Made by a program: the position numbers and the translations under genes | Notes under the pieces: model-generated | Database searches by the model: none | Told to the model about the DNA's origin: nothing | What the model saw: only the letters and a program-made list of their open reading frames with translations | In this document: piece after piece, positions 37,756 to 51,194 of the stretch | Numbering within the stretch: the first letter of the stretch is position 1 | Layout: every line of letters starts with the position of its first letter | Assembly: GCA_902632595.1 (NCBI GenBank) | Contig: CACPDC010000010.1 | Span: forward strand, 1-64,000 | DNA from: an uncultured SAR116 cluster alpha proteobacterium | Lineage (GTDB): Bacteria > Pseudomonadota > Alphaproteobacteria > Puniceispirillales > Puniceispirillaceae | Direction of reading: 5' to 3' | Length of the DNA stretch: 64,000 bases

Positions 37756-38058
37756 ATGTCAGTTTCGTCTTTAAAGCTAATAAAATCAGCGTCAATAATT
37801 ATGGGTGTGCTGATTATTTTAGGCATAATTGCCTTAATTTTTGGATTACAAAGGAAATTTTCAGAAATGACTGATGTTTTTACTGAGGCAACCATTTCTC
37901 TTAACAAGGGACAAATAATTCACTCAGTTACTACGGACGCTGCAGGGGGAGTTCTTCTATGGATACATCAATCAGAAGAGCCCATGCAAAAACAGGTTAT
38001 CATGCATGTGGATAAGCAGGGGACTGTAAAACGTAAGTTTTATATTATGACTAAATAA
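37756..38058 (+). CDS. Small single-helix membrane protein (DUF6476-like)
   Basis: It has 100 residues: a short basic-polar start, one membrane helix at about 11-33 (ASIIMGVLIILGIIALIFGL), and a C-terminal soluble domain with SVTTDAAGGVLLWIHQ, presumably periplasmic and beta-rich. Small proteins of this kind divergent from rluD are common in Alphaproteobacteria (DUF6476, as I remember it). Function unknown. The ATG at 37756 follows AAGGGAAAAGTC, a good ribosome site. Confidence 0.75.
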   Translation: MSVSSLKLIKSASIIMGVLIILGIIALIFGLQRKFSEMTDVFTEATISLNKGQIIHSVTTDAAGGVLLWIHQSEEPMQKQVIMHVDKQGTVKRKFYIMTK

Positions 38059-38117
38059 TATCCTGTTAATAATCCCATTTATAAATTTCTCTGCTTGCGT
38101 GTCTTATTAAAATTAGA

Positions 38118-38154
38118 AGCGATTGATCGCTGGTACAAACGACCAAAATCGTTT
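38118..38154. promoter_or_regulatory. Two tandem inverted repeats upstream of ettA
   Basis: AGCGAT-TG-ATCGCT (38118-38131) and AAACGA...TCGTTT (38137-38142/38149-38154) are both perfect. They end 41 bases before the ettA start. They may terminate the small membrane-protein transcript or bind a regulator; no long T run is present. Confidence 0.35.
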
Positions 38155-38195
38155 ATCACATTCAACAGTTCAAGTAATATTTTAAGGATTAAACG

Positions 38196-39878
38196 ATGAT
38201 AAGCTCTCAATATGTTTATTCAATGTATCGCCTTGGCAAAACTTACCCGGGTGGTAAGGAGGTTTTGAAAGATATTAGCCTTTCCTTTCTTCCTGGCGCT
38301 AAAATTGGTGTTCTAGGTTTAAATGGCGCAGGCAAGTCCACATTATTGAAAATCATGGCTGGCATTGAGAAGGATTTCAGTGGTGAGGCGAAACCAGCAG
38401 AGGGATTGAATGTAGGATATTTAGCTCAGGAGCCAGAGTTAGACCCAAACCTAGATGTATCTGGCAATGTTCTTTCAGGACTTGGAGAAGCAAAACAGCT
38501 TGTTGATAGATTTAATGAGGTGAGTGCCCGTTTTACAGAAGAGCTTGCAGATGATGACATGAATAATCTCATAAATGAGCAAGCTGAATTACAGGAGAAG
38601 ATAGACGCGGTAGACGGATGGGACTTAGAACGAAAAGCGCAAATAGCTATGGATGCATTACGGGTTCCTGAGCCTAACGCAGATGTAACAAAACTATCTG
38701 GGGGCGAAAAAAGACGTGTTGCTCTATGTAAGTTATTATTGAGTGCTCCAGACATGCTACTTCTTGATGAGCCTACAAATCATCTAGATGCAGAGTCAGT
38801 TGCCTGGTTGCAGAGATTTTTGCACGATTTTCCTGGTACTGTTGTCACGATTACACATGACAGGTATTTTCTAGATGAAGTTGCAGGTTGGATTTTAGAA
38901 TTGGATCGCGGCCAAGGTATTCCTTACGAAGGCAATTATTCAGGTTGGCTTGAACAAAAACAAAAGCGTCTTGAGGCAGAAGGGCGCAGGGATGATGCAC
39001 GTGTAAAATCTCTTTCTCGAGAGTTAGACTGGGTTCGCTCTGCTCCTAAAGCAAGGCAAGCAAAATCAAAAGCTAGATTGAATGCTTATCAGAAAATGCT
39101 CGAAGAGCAGCAATCTGGCCGCGAAGATATTGCAAAAATTGTTATTCCTGCAGGCCCAAGATTAGGAGATATCGTTATTGAGGCAAATAATCTCTCCAAA
39201 GCATTTGGAAGTAAGCTACTAGTGGATAACTTAGATTTCAGGCTGCCGCCTGGGGGCATTGTTGGCGTGATTGGACCGAATGGTGCTGGTAAAACTACTT
39301 TATTTAAGATGCTAGTTGGAGACGAGAGCCCAGATAAAGGAATTTTAAAACTCGGAGACACCGTGAAACTTGGTTATGTGGATCAATCGCGTGACTCTCT
39401 AGATGACTCTAAAACGGTCTGGCAAGTGGTATCCGATGAGCTTGATGAACTTGAGTTAGGAAAGAGGACTATGCCATCACGTGCTTATGTTAGTTTATTT
39501 AATTTCAAAGGGGCAGATCAGCAGAAAAGAGTTTCACAATTGTCCGGTGGAGAACGCAACCGTGTTCATCTAGCGCGTATGCTAAAATCAGGAGCAAATG
39601 TTCTGTTATTAGATGAGCCCACAAACGATTTGGATGTCGACACCCTGCGTGCATTAGAAGAAGCTCTTCTTGAGTTTGCTGGATGTGCTGTTGTGGTAAG
39701 TCACGACCGGTGGTTTCTTGACAGAATCGCCACCCATATTTTGGCATTCGAAGGAAATTCTCATGTGGAATGGTTTGAGGGCAACTATGAGGCTTATGAA
39801 GTTGATAAGAGAAGGCGACTTGGAGCAGAAGCAACCCAGCCATCTAGGATCAAATATAAACCTGTTATAAGAAATTGA
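38196..39878 (+). CDS. ettA: Energy-dependent translational throttle protein EttA (ABC-F)
   Basis: Soluble ABC-F protein that binds the ribosomal E site and gates the first elongation step by the ATP/ADP ratio. The 560 residues have two ATPase domains: Walker A GLNGAGKST (about 42-50) and GPNGAGKTT (about 361-369), signatures LSGGEKRR and LSGGERNR, and Walker B LLLDEPTN twice. The P-site-linker region with charged helices lies between them (about 245-320). The start MISSQYVYSMYRLGK fits the family, and AAGGA lies upstream. It converges on mlaC with a two-base gap. Confidence 0.96.
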   Translation: MISSQYVYSMYRLGKTYPGGKEVLKDISLSFLPGAKIGVLGLNGAGKSTLLKIMAGIEKDFSGEAKPAEGLNVGYLAQEPELDPNLDVSGNVLSGLGEAKQLVDRFNEVSARFTEELADDDMNNLINEQAELQEKIDAVDGWDLERKAQIAMDALRVPEPNADVTKLSGGEKRRVALCKLLLSAPDMLLLDEPTNHLDAESVAWLQRFLHDFPGTVVTITHDRYFLDEVAGWILELDRGQGIPYEGNYSGWLEQKQKRLEAEGRRDDARVKSLSRELDWVRSAPKARQAKSKARLNAYQKMLEEQQSGREDIAKIVIPAGPRLGDIVIEANNLSKAFGSKLLVDNLDFRLPPGGIVGVIGPNGAGKTTLFKMLVGDESPDKGILKLGDTVKLGYVDQSRDSLDDSKTVWQVVSDELDELELGKRTMPSRAYVSLFNFKGADQQKRVSQLSGGERNRVHLARMLKSGANVLLLDEPTNDLDVDTLRALEEALLEFAGCAVVVSHDRWFLDRIATHILAFEGNSHVEWFEGNYEAYEVDKRRRLGAEATQPSRIKYKPVIRN

Positions 39879-39880
39879 TT

Positions 39881-40501
39881 TTACTTTGTCAGTTTGTTTT
39901 CCATCTCATTTATAAGAGCAGAAAAAACACCACCATTTTTTCGAATTATAGCAATATTTTCTTCTTTTTGGGTAACGAGCATTGAAATATTCTCAAATTC
40001 AATATCTATGATTTTTGGAACTTCTTCATTAAGAAATGAGATTCGCCATTTTATAGCGACACTGCTTATCGATTGATCAGGAATAAGTAAATTTCCAGAT
40101 ACCATAACCATTTTTTCTCCCTTTGGGATTGAGGCTTCAAATTCAAACTCAAAATTAGTTATGTTACCTAGGTTCGAGGCGGTCACATCTGCTATTAATT
40201 TTGTAATAAGTTTGGTATAATGTTCCTTTTCATTTAACGTAGCAATTCGCCAATACGGGCCTGTGGATACTTTAGCAATAACATCCATATCAAAATAAGT
40301 TTGTATAAGGTCCAAAAATTCGGCTTGTTTTTTTTCTTCGTTATCTGTGAATTTTTGAATATTATTTACCTTATCCAATAATGTATTTACTAACGTTGTG
40401 GCATTTTCTGTTTTCGATGCGAGCAAATTGCTAGGCAAAGAAGCAATAAATAAAAAAAATGTTGATGTTAGTAATATGAAAAATTTAAAATTAATTCTCA
40501 T
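39881..40501 (-). CDS. mlaC: MlaC-type phospholipid-binding periplasmic protein
   Basis: Carries phospholipids between the outer-membrane MlaA complex and the inner-membrane Mla transporter. From the ATG at 40501 (AAGGA just upstream) it has 206 residues; a TTG four codons earlier is possible. A signal peptide (about 1-28), then the MlaC/Ttg2D fold with FDMDVIAKVSTGPYWR and a weakly conserved C-terminus. It follows mlaA with a one-base gap. The transporter genes mlaFED are not in the window. Confidence 0.87.
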   Translation of the reverse strand: MRINFKFFILLTSTFFLFIASLPSNLLASKTENATTLVNTLLDKVNNIQKFTDNEEKKQAEFLDLIQTYFDMDVIAKVSTGPYWRIATLNEKEHYTKLITKLIADVTASNLGNITNFEFEFEASIPKGEKMVMVSGNLLIPDQSISSVAIKWRISFLNEEVPKIIDIEFENISMLVTQKEENIAIIRKNGGVFSALINEMENKLTK

Positions 40502-40502
40502 T

Positions 40503-41252
40503 TCATCCTTCAATATTTAAATTTTCAAAAAGAGAGTCCGCTTCTGATGGAACATCATTATTTTCTTGCATGTTGCCAAAACGATTCTGATAATAAGCAG
40601 AACGGGCTCTAACATATGCATCCAAGCTATTATATTTTATATCATTTATAAAATCAAAATTATTAGCCCTCCAAGAAATAGAAGATAATACAGGTTGAAA
40701 TGAAAAAACATTAGTTATCTGTTCATTCTTCTGAAAAACGGAATAAGGATTTAATATCAAATTAAAAATTTCGGCGAAAGCATGTCTGCTAGTTTTTCCC
40801 CCAGTTATGGGAAGTACAATATAAGGTCCTTGTGGAACTCCAAAACCCGAGAGTGTTTGACCAAAATCTTGGCGAACTGCAGGTTTATCTCCGTCAACCA
40901 GGTTCATGGTTCCGAAAGTCAATGCATTTATAGAAAAATGCAGGCTGGATATAGCTGCATTTTCCCATTTATTCTGAAGCCCAGAATTAAGAGCTGTATT
41001 TGGTAAAGATGCCCAGGATACATGATTAGATATCGCTGTTTTTGCATACTTAGGAATTACACTATTGTAGCCCAATGCAATAGGTTCCAAAATCAAAGTA
41101 TCAAGGCTATTATTGAACGCATAGATATTTCTATTGGAATTTTCAAAGGGGTCTCGTGCATCTGTGACTTGCTTTCTATCAACAGAACTACAACTGGTTA
41201 AAAATAACGCAAAAAAAAGGATAATAAATTCAATAACGCGATACAACTTCAT
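40503..41252 (-). CDS. mlaA: MlaA (VacJ) outer-membrane lipoprotein
   Basis: Removes misplaced phospholipids from the outer leaflet of the outer membrane. The 249 residues open with a lipoprotein signal ending LTSC (Cys21), then the MlaA fold: DPFENSNRNIYAFNNSLD (about 34-51), RQDFGQTLSGFGVPQGPYIVLPITG (about 128-152) and a segment equivalent to the helix that circles the pore. It leads the mlaA-mlaC pair and is divergent from uvrD across 212 AT-rich bases. Confidence 0.93.
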   Translation of the reverse strand: MKLYRVIEFIILFFALFLTSCSSVDRKQVTDARDPFENSNRNIYAFNNSLDTLILEPIALGYNSVIPKYAKTAISNHVSWASLPNTALNSGLQNKWENAAISSLHFSINALTFGTMNLVDGDKPAVRQDFGQTLSGFGVPQGPYIVLPITGGKTSRHAFAEIFNLILNPYSVFQKNEQITNVFSFQPVLSSISWRANNFDFINDIKYNSLDAYVRARSAYYQNRFGNMQENNDVPSEADSLFENLNIEG

Positions 41253-41375
41253 TAACTCATTTTTCTTTTTATCTTATGTATATCGATACCATAAAAATTT
41301 TGCTTAAACCAATAGAGTTCAATACTAAACTTAAACAATTCTAATTTATTAGTTTAGATAATTTAAAATTATTAT

Positions 41376-41405
41376 TTAACCTTAATTTGTAACTTAGTTT
41401 ATAAT
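41376..41405 (+). promoter_or_regulatory. Candidate promoter of uvrD
   Basis: TTAACC (41376-41381) and a perfect TATAAT (41400-41405), 18 bases apart, lie 60 bases before the uvrD start in the mlaA-uvrD divergent gap. The -35 element is imperfect. Confidence 0.35.
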
Positions 41406-41464
41406 TTAAGGATATTGAATTACTTTGAAAAGAATTTTACAAAAATAAAAAAGAAGTTGGTGAT

Positions 41465-43747
41465 ATGGCAATTTTTGACAATTCGGAAATAAAAAACGAA
41501 ATAGTGGATAGCATCTCACAACCCGAATGGTTAAAGGAATTAAATGATGCACAAAAAATCGCAGTAACTAACTTAAATGGCCCCTTGCTCGTGCTTTCTG
41601 GAGCAGGAACAGGAAAAACACGTGTTTTGACAGCCCGTTTAGCACAACTCATTGCTACCAGAACTGCTAATCCTTTTAACATCTTAGCCGTGACATTTAC
41701 TAATAAAGCTGCTCGTGAAATGCGAAAACGTGCTGTTGAATTGGTTGGACCAATGGCCGAACAGATTACTCTGGGCACTTTTCACTCTGTAGGTGCTCAA
41801 ATGCTTCGACGTAATGCTGAGCTAGTCGGATTAAAATCGAATTTTACAATTTTAGATACTGATGACCAATTAAGGTTAATAAAACAAGTCATGGAGGCCG
41901 AGGAGTTAGACTTAAAGCGCTGGCCACCCAGAATAATATTGGGATTATTTAGTCGATGGAAAGATAGAGGACTCACCCCAGAAAAAATTACCAAATCTGA
42001 GACCGGCGACGCAGCTCAAGGTAGAGCAAAATCGCTTTATAAGAGTTATCAGGATAGGCTTTTATCTCTTAATGCCGCTGATTTTGGAGATTTACTATTA
42101 CATATGCTCACAATATTTAACGAAAACCCTGATATTTTGCTAAAATATCAACAAAAATTAACCCATATCATGGTAGATGAATATCAAGATACAAATGTTG
42201 CTCAATATTTATGGTTGAGATTAATGTCCTCATCCCATAAAAATTTATGTTGCGTTGGTGATGATGACCAGTCGATTTATGGTTGGCGAGGTGCGGAAGT
42301 TGGCAATATTCTGAAGTTTGAGAAAGATTTCCCTGGTGCAGGCATAGTTAGACTAGAGCAGAACTATCGTTCAACTGGACATATACTTGCTACAGCTTCA
42401 AAATTAATTTCACATAATGAAGGAAGACTCGGAAAATCTCTGTTCACATCAGCATCAGATGGAGAAAAAATTCAAGTTGCAGGATATTGGGATGGAACTG
42501 AGGAAGCCCGCAATATCTCTGGTCATATTGAAAATCTCATAAAAAATGGGCAACTTCTCTCTGAAATGGCTGTCCTAGTTCGTGCTGGTTATCAAACACG
42601 GGAATTTGAGGAACGCTTTATCGCGATTGGATTGCCGTATCGTGTGGTAGGAACGCGTTTTTATGAACGAGCAGAAATTAGAGATGCCCTGGCTTATTTA
42701 AGACTAGTGTATCAGCAATCAGATGACCTTGCATTTGAGCGCATAATAAATAATCCAAAAAGAGGATTGGGCGAAGCAACTCTTCAGTTGATTCATCAAT
42801 TATCTAGATCAAAAAGTATTTCCCTGTTTTCTGCTGCTACACATTTGGTTTTATCAGATGAATTGAAACCGCAGGCAAAACGTTCATTAATAAACTTTGT
42901 AAATGATATTACACGCTGGCACTCTACCTGTTCGAGTAATTCACCAGCAGAATTAGCTGAAACGATTTTGGAGGAATCAGGATATACGACTATGTGGCAG
43001 ATGCATAAGTCTCCGGATGCACCTGGTAGATTGGAGAATTTAAAAGAACTGGTGACTGCTATTGGAGAATTTGAGAGCCTTTCTGGGTTCCTAGAGCATA
43101 TATCTCTCGTTATGGATAATGAGGCACAATCAAAAGATGGTGAAGTTACTTTGATGACACTACACGGTGCTAAAGGTTTAGAGTTTGAAACAGTTTTTCT
43201 ACCTGGCTGGGAAGAAGGTATTTTTCCAAGCCAGCGCACACTAGAAGAAAATGGTGGCGCAGGGTTAGAAGAAGAACGCAGACTTGCTTATGTAGGTATC
43301 ACTCGCGCAAGACGAAATCTTTTTATAAGTTTTGCAGCAAATAGACGCATCCACGGGTTATGGCAGTCCGCTATTCCATCAAGGTTTATATCTGAATTAC
43401 CAGAAGGAAATTTGACAGAGGATATGGAGAAGGGACTCTCGATAGGACGAGTTGAACCCATTATGATTGGAGAAGCTGATACACGTGTTGGCAAGCCTGG
43501 TTACGGTCCTGCCTGGCAAAGGATGGCATCTAGCAAAGGCAGCGTAAATGTTTCAGCTCCAGTGAGGGGAGACGGTGGAATTATTGAACAAAAAAGACAG
43601 CAAGTATCATTTATTGTTGGTGACAGAGTCTTTCATCTAAAGTTTGGGATGGGTAATGTTGAGGGCGTAGAAGGTGATAAACTAGACATTCAATTTGATA
43701 AAGCAGGTAGGAAAAAAGTAATTGCCAGTTTTGTGAGTCACAAATGA
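41465..43747 (+). CDS. uvrD: UvrD/PcrA-like DNA helicase
   Basis: 3'-5' helicase of superfamily 1A used in nucleotide-excision and mismatch repair. The 760 residues contain all motifs in order: Walker A GAGTGKT (about 46-52), TFTNKAAREM, VDEYQDTN, DDDQSIYGWRGA, LEQNYRST, LMTLHGAKGLEF and YVGITRARRNL, then a C-terminal Tudor-like domain (about 700-758, VGDRVFHLKFGMGNVEGVEGDKLDIQF) that binds RNA polymerase in PcrA/UvrD. The start is the first ATG after the divergent gap. Confidence 0.95.
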   Translation: MAIFDNSEIKNEIVDSISQPEWLKELNDAQKIAVTNLNGPLLVLSGAGTGKTRVLTARLAQLIATRTANPFNILAVTFTNKAAREMRKRAVELVGPMAEQITLGTFHSVGAQMLRRNAELVGLKSNFTILDTDDQLRLIKQVMEAEELDLKRWPPRIILGLFSRWKDRGLTPEKITKSETGDAAQGRAKSLYKSYQDRLLSLNAADFGDLLLHMLTIFNENPDILLKYQQKLTHIMVDEYQDTNVAQYLWLRLMSSSHKNLCCVGDDDQSIYGWRGAEVGNILKFEKDFPGAGIVRLEQNYRSTGHILATASKLISHNEGRLGKSLFTSASDGEKIQVAGYWDGTEEARNISGHIENLIKNGQLLSEMAVLVRAGYQTREFEERFIAIGLPYRVVGTRFYERAEIRDALAYLRLVYQQSDDLAFERIINNPKRGLGEATLQLIHQLSRSKSISLFSAATHLVLSDELKPQAKRSLINFVNDITRWHSTCSSNSPAELAETILEESGYTTMWQMHKSPDAPGRLENLKELVTAIGEFESLSGFLEHISLVMDNEAQSKDGEVTLMTLHGAKGLEFETVFLPGWEEGIFPSQRTLEENGGAGLEEERRLAYVGITRARRNLFISFAANRRIHGLWQSAIPSRFISELPEGNLTEDMEKGLSIGRVEPIMIGEADTRVGKPGYGPAWQRMASSKGSVNVSAPVRGDGGIIEQKRQQVSFIVGDRVFHLKFGMGNVEGVEGDKLDIQFDKAGRKKVIASFVSHK

Positions 43748-43781
43748 AAATAAAACGAATCAAAATGAAAAGCTAAAAATA

Positions 43782-44684
43782 ATGTTTCCTCAGAAGCTTT
43801 GGCAAATACAAATTGAATGTATCGGTCCTACGATAGAGATAGAAACAATCTTAGAAGAATTACTTTTTTCATTAGCTGTTTCTGTTCAAAAACTCACACC
43901 AACAAAAAAGAATTTGATTGTAAATGCACTATTTGACACGTTGCCAAATGTTGAGCAAGTAGAAGGTTACTTAAGGAGATGCGAGCTTGTTAAAATAGTT
44001 TCAATTCAGCTAAGTGAATTACCCCAAAAAGACTGGGTTAAAGAAAATCGAGAGCAATTTCCGGCATTCAGAGTTGGTAGATTTTGGGTTCATGGAAGCC
44101 ACATAACAAGTGCACTGCCTCCAGCGTTATTAACAATTTGCGTTGATGCAGCACAAGCATTCGGTTCAGGTACGCACCCAACAACAAAAGGATGCATGCA
44201 AGCCATTCAGTCTAATTTACTCTCGCAAAGACACGTGAGACGCATATTAGACTTAGGATGTGGAAGCGGCATACTATCTATGGCTGCAAAGCATATTTTC
44301 CCAGAAGCTAAGATCCTTGCGGCGGATTATGATAGAATATCTGTTAAGACCACATTACAAAATTGGAGACTAAATCAATTTCCAAAAAAAGGATTTTCCG
44401 TCATTCACTCGAATGGGTTTTCGAATTCAAAACTTCGTCCTAATCAAAAATTTGATCTAATAATTGCCAATATTCTTGCTAAGCCACTAAAAGCGTTTTC
44501 TCTTTGTATATCCCAAAATCTTAGCTCAAATGGTAGGGTGGTACTTTCGGGTTTATTAACTGGTCAAGTGCGTGATATTCGCGCTATCTATCGACATCAC
44601 AATTTGTTTATAAAGTATCATATACGAAATGACGAATGGTCTACACTTTTATTAGCACCAAAAATGACTTCTTTCAGGGGATAA
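43782..44684 (+). CDS. prmA: Ribosomal protein L11 methyltransferase
   Basis: Trimethylates ribosomal protein L11 with SAM. The 300 residues have a small N-terminal substrate-recognition domain, then the methyltransferase domain with AFGSGTHPTTKGC (about 125-137), the SAM-binding ILDLGCGSGILSMAA (about 157-171) and the NPPY-like IIANILAKPL motif. It begins 34 bases after uvrD on the same strand and ends seven bases before the aminopeptidase gene, suggesting one transcript. Confidence 0.93.
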   Translation: MFPQKLWQIQIECIGPTIEIETILEELLFSLAVSVQKLTPTKKNLIVNALFDTLPNVEQVEGYLRRCELVKIVSIQLSELPQKDWVKENREQFPAFRVGRFWVHGSHITSALPPALLTICVDAAQAFGSGTHPTTKGCMQAIQSNLLSQRHVRRILDLGCGSGILSMAAKHIFPEAKILAADYDRISVKTTLQNWRLNQFPKKGFSVIHSNGFSNSKLRPNQKFDLIIANILAKPLKAFSLCISQNLSSNGRVVLSGLLTGQVRDIRAIYRHHNLFIKYHIRNDEWSTLLLAPKMTSFRG

Positions 44685-44691
44685 AACTTAG

Positions 44692-48558
<3,867 letters not shown>

Positions 48559-50223
48559 TTATTCCTCATTACCAATTAAGGTGCGTGCGGCCATTCTAGC
48601 GGCATCTGTTATCTGCTCACCTGACAGCATACGGGCGACTTCTTCTAAATGACCTTCATCATCAAGTAATCTTGTATCACTGATAACACTATTACTAATA
48701 GATGTTTTCGTTATTTTAAAATGATGCTCCCCTTTTGCAGCGACTTGCGGAGAGTGGGTAATTACAAGAGTTTGTATTGTTTTAGCTAATGCAGAGAGCC
48801 TGGTCCCAACCGCATCTGCAACTGCTCCACCAACTCCAGAATCTACCTCATCGAAAATAAGGCATTTGTCTGGCACGCCCTCAGATAGTACAACTTTGAG
48901 TGCCAATAGAAATCTTGCTAATTCACCGCCAGATGCAATTTTATCAATTGTTCCAATCACTTGTCCTGGGTTAGTACGTGCTTCAAATCGCACTCTGTCG
49001 ATACCATTTTCGTTCCATTTATTTTCTTCCAGAGGACTGATGTCAGTTTTAAAATAAGAGTTTTCAAGTTTAAGGGAAGGTAATTGTTGTATTACCTGTT
49101 GATCAAGTGCTTGTGCTGCTTGTTTTCTTTTTTTACTTAGCTGTTGCGCATTACTTATATATTCTTTATGGGTTTCGTTTAGCGTTAAGCGAAGTTCTGC
49201 AATTTTACTATTGTCATCGTCAAGATTAGTAATTTTTTTCTGAAAATTATAATAAAGTTCAGCCAGTTCATCAGTAGAGCAGTTATGTTTTCGTGCTTGA
49301 GAACGAATAAGATAAAGCCTTTCGTCTATCTCTTCAAGCCGGTTCGGATCTCCATCCAGATTTTCTGCAGCGTCTCTGAGTTCTATTTCAACTTCATTCA
49401 ATTCAAAAGATATTTGTTGTAGTCTTTGTATTGTGGTTTTCACAAGTTCACTTCCGAGCGCTTCTATCTTGGTTAGATGCGCATTCGCGCTGCCAAGTTT
49501 ACTAATCGCACCTTCATCATGATTAAGAAGTGCAAAAGCAGATTGTAATCCTTGTATAATTTTATTCGCATTTGCATGCACGTTTCTGTCAGCCATAAGA
49601 GTTTCCTCTTCGCCATTGACTGGTGCTAAAGCATCTAATTCTTGTAAGGATTCTCTGAGCCAAACCTCTTGTTCTTTTGACTTTTTTAATTGCGCCGAAG
49701 CCTCTTGAAACTCTTTTTCTGCATTTTGCCATTGGTAATAAGTTGAGCGTGTAGATTCCACAAGTTCCTGATGACCTGAAATTCTGTCTAATAAATTTAA
49801 GTGAGTGCTGGTATCAAGAAGACCTCTGCCTTCAAACTGGCCTTGAATTTCCACAAGTAAGTCTCCGCATTTTCGTAATAGAGAGACAGATACTAGTTCG
49901 TCATTTATAGTAGCAGGAGACCTATCCTGGCGCAGTTGTCGCTTCAAAATAAGCTCTTTTTCTATTGGTATCCCCGCTTCCAAAAGTATGCTTCGCACTG
50001 GATGTTCTGGTGTGATAAAAAAAATTGCCGTCACTTGAGCTGATGTTTCACCAGCACGCACTAATGAGAAATCCGCTCTGCTTCCCAGGGCAAGCCCCAA
50101 TGCATCAAGTAGAATTGATTTCCCGGCGCCTGTTTCACCGGTAAGCACGGTTAATCCTGAACTAAATTCTAGGTCAAGTTTTTCGATTAGTACAATATTT
50201 CGAATGCTAAGATTGGTAAGCAT
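48559..50223 (-). CDS. recN: DNA repair protein RecN
   Basis: SMC-like ATPase acting at double-strand breaks. The 554 residues hold Walker A TGETGAGKS (about 28-36), a long central coiled coil (about 155-385), the ABC-like signature near SGGELARFLLALK, and Walker B LIFDEVDSGVGG (about 457-468). It starts four bases after bamD, with a weak ribosome site, so coupling is likely. The bamD-recN-ligA order is frequent in Alphaproteobacteria. Confidence 0.96.
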   Translation of the reverse strand: MLTNLSIRNIVLIEKLDLEFSSGLTVLTGETGAGKSILLDALGLALGSRADFSLVRAGETSAQVTAIFFITPEHPVRSILLEAGIPIEKELILKRQLRQDRSPATINDELVSVSLLRKCGDLLVEIQGQFEGRGLLDTSTHLNLLDRISGHQELVESTRSTYYQWQNAEKEFQEASAQLKKSKEQEVWLRESLQELDALAPVNGEEETLMADRNVHANANKIIQGLQSAFALLNHDEGAISKLGSANAHLTKIEALGSELVKTTIQRLQQISFELNEVEIELRDAAENLDGDPNRLEEIDERLYLIRSQARKHNCSTDELAELYYNFQKKITNLDDDNSKIAELRLTLNETHKEYISNAQQLSKKRKQAAQALDQQVIQQLPSLKLENSYFKTDISPLEENKWNENGIDRVRFEARTNPGQVIGTIDKIASGGELARFLLALKVVLSEGVPDKCLIFDEVDSGVGGAVADAVGTRLSALAKTIQTLVITHSPQVAAKGEHHFKITKTSISNSVISDTRLLDDEGHLEEVARMLSGEQITDAARMAARTLIGNEE

Positions 50224-50227
50224 ACGA

Positions 50228-51067
50228 TTAATTGAAGATATTTAATTTGTTGAAAATATTGCCCATTTTACTTTTATTTTCTTTCGTGTTGTCACTATTA
50301 TTAATGCCCATTAAAATTTCTGCCCTTTTTGTCCAGGTAGAATTTGGAAAATTGTACTGAGCAACTCTTAGTGACCTTGTAGCTTCCTCTTGTAGGTTCA
50401 TAACACTGTATGAAGCTATAAGTCTGTATAGAGCTTCAGGCACTTGATTTGAGGACTGATATTCATCAGTAACTTTTTTAAATCGATTTATTGCTGCGGA
50501 TATGTATCCTTGTCTGAAATAAAATCTTCCAACGGCCATCTCTTTGCCAGCTAGGTTTGAGCTAGCGAGGTCAAGCTTTAACTGACTATCCTGAGCGTAG
50601 ACTCCATCGGGAAAACGACGAAGTAATTCCGAAAACGCGTCCATCGAACGCTGTGTCATGGCAGCATCACGTTCCACATCTACAATCTGTTCGTAGTAAC
50701 ATAATGCACGTAGATAATAAGCATATTCTGCATCTTTATGAGCAGGATGTAATTCAATAAACCGTTCGAGGGATACTAAAGACCTTGGATAATCGTTAGC
50801 TTCAAAGTAAGCCCAGGCAGCCATTAGTTGCGCTTTTACAGCCCAAGTGGAGTATGGATGTTGTCGCTCAACCTCTTCAAATAATGAAGCTGCCTGTTTG
50901 GGGTTACCTGAATAAACAGCATCCAAAGCCTCGTTATATAAAGAGTCAACAGGTAAATTAACTTGTTCAATTTGGTCTGACTGTTGATTTGAACTGCAAG
51001 CAGATAAGAAAAAACATACTAACAACACCGGCAATTTAGTAATTGAATGGAGGTTACCTTTCACCAT
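50228..51067 (-). CDS. bamD: BamD, outer-membrane protein assembly lipoprotein
   Basis: Essential lipoprotein of the BAM complex that inserts beta-barrel proteins. The 279 residues open with a lipoprotein signal ending LSAC (Cys24), then TPR repeats (about 38-245) such as LYNEALDAVYSGNPKQAASLFEEV and AQLMAAWAYFEANDYPRSLVSLERF. The ATG at 51067 follows AAGGA at seven bases. It lies between lpxC and recN on the reverse strand. Confidence 0.94.
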   Translation of the reverse strand: MVKGNLHSITKLPVLLVCFFLSACSSNQQSDQIEQVNLPVDSLYNEALDAVYSGNPKQAASLFEEVERQHPYSTWAVKAQLMAAWAYFEANDYPRSLVSLERFIELHPAHKDAEYAYYLRALCYYEQIVDVERDAAMTQRSMDAFSELLRRFPDGVYAQDSQLKLDLASSNLAGKEMAVGRFYFRQGYISAAINRFKKVTDEYQSSNQVPEALYRLIASYSVMNLQEEATRSLRVAQYNFPNSTWTKRAEILMGINNSDNTKENKSKMGNIFNKLNIFN

Positions 51068-51194
51068 TTTTTTTCCTTAGATTGTTTTATATACTTTTAT
51101 CTTTTAAAGAGACAGCCTTCAATCAAATAGGATATATAATATCATTCCGGATAACATACGGCTAGAGATTTTGATAACAAACTTACTATAAAAA

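Noticed and set aside
37701-37907. N-terminal extension of rluD by 69 residues
   Set aside because: The extension overlaps the divergent small membrane-protein gene, which has a good ribosome site, and the S4 domain already begins normally after the ATG at 37700.
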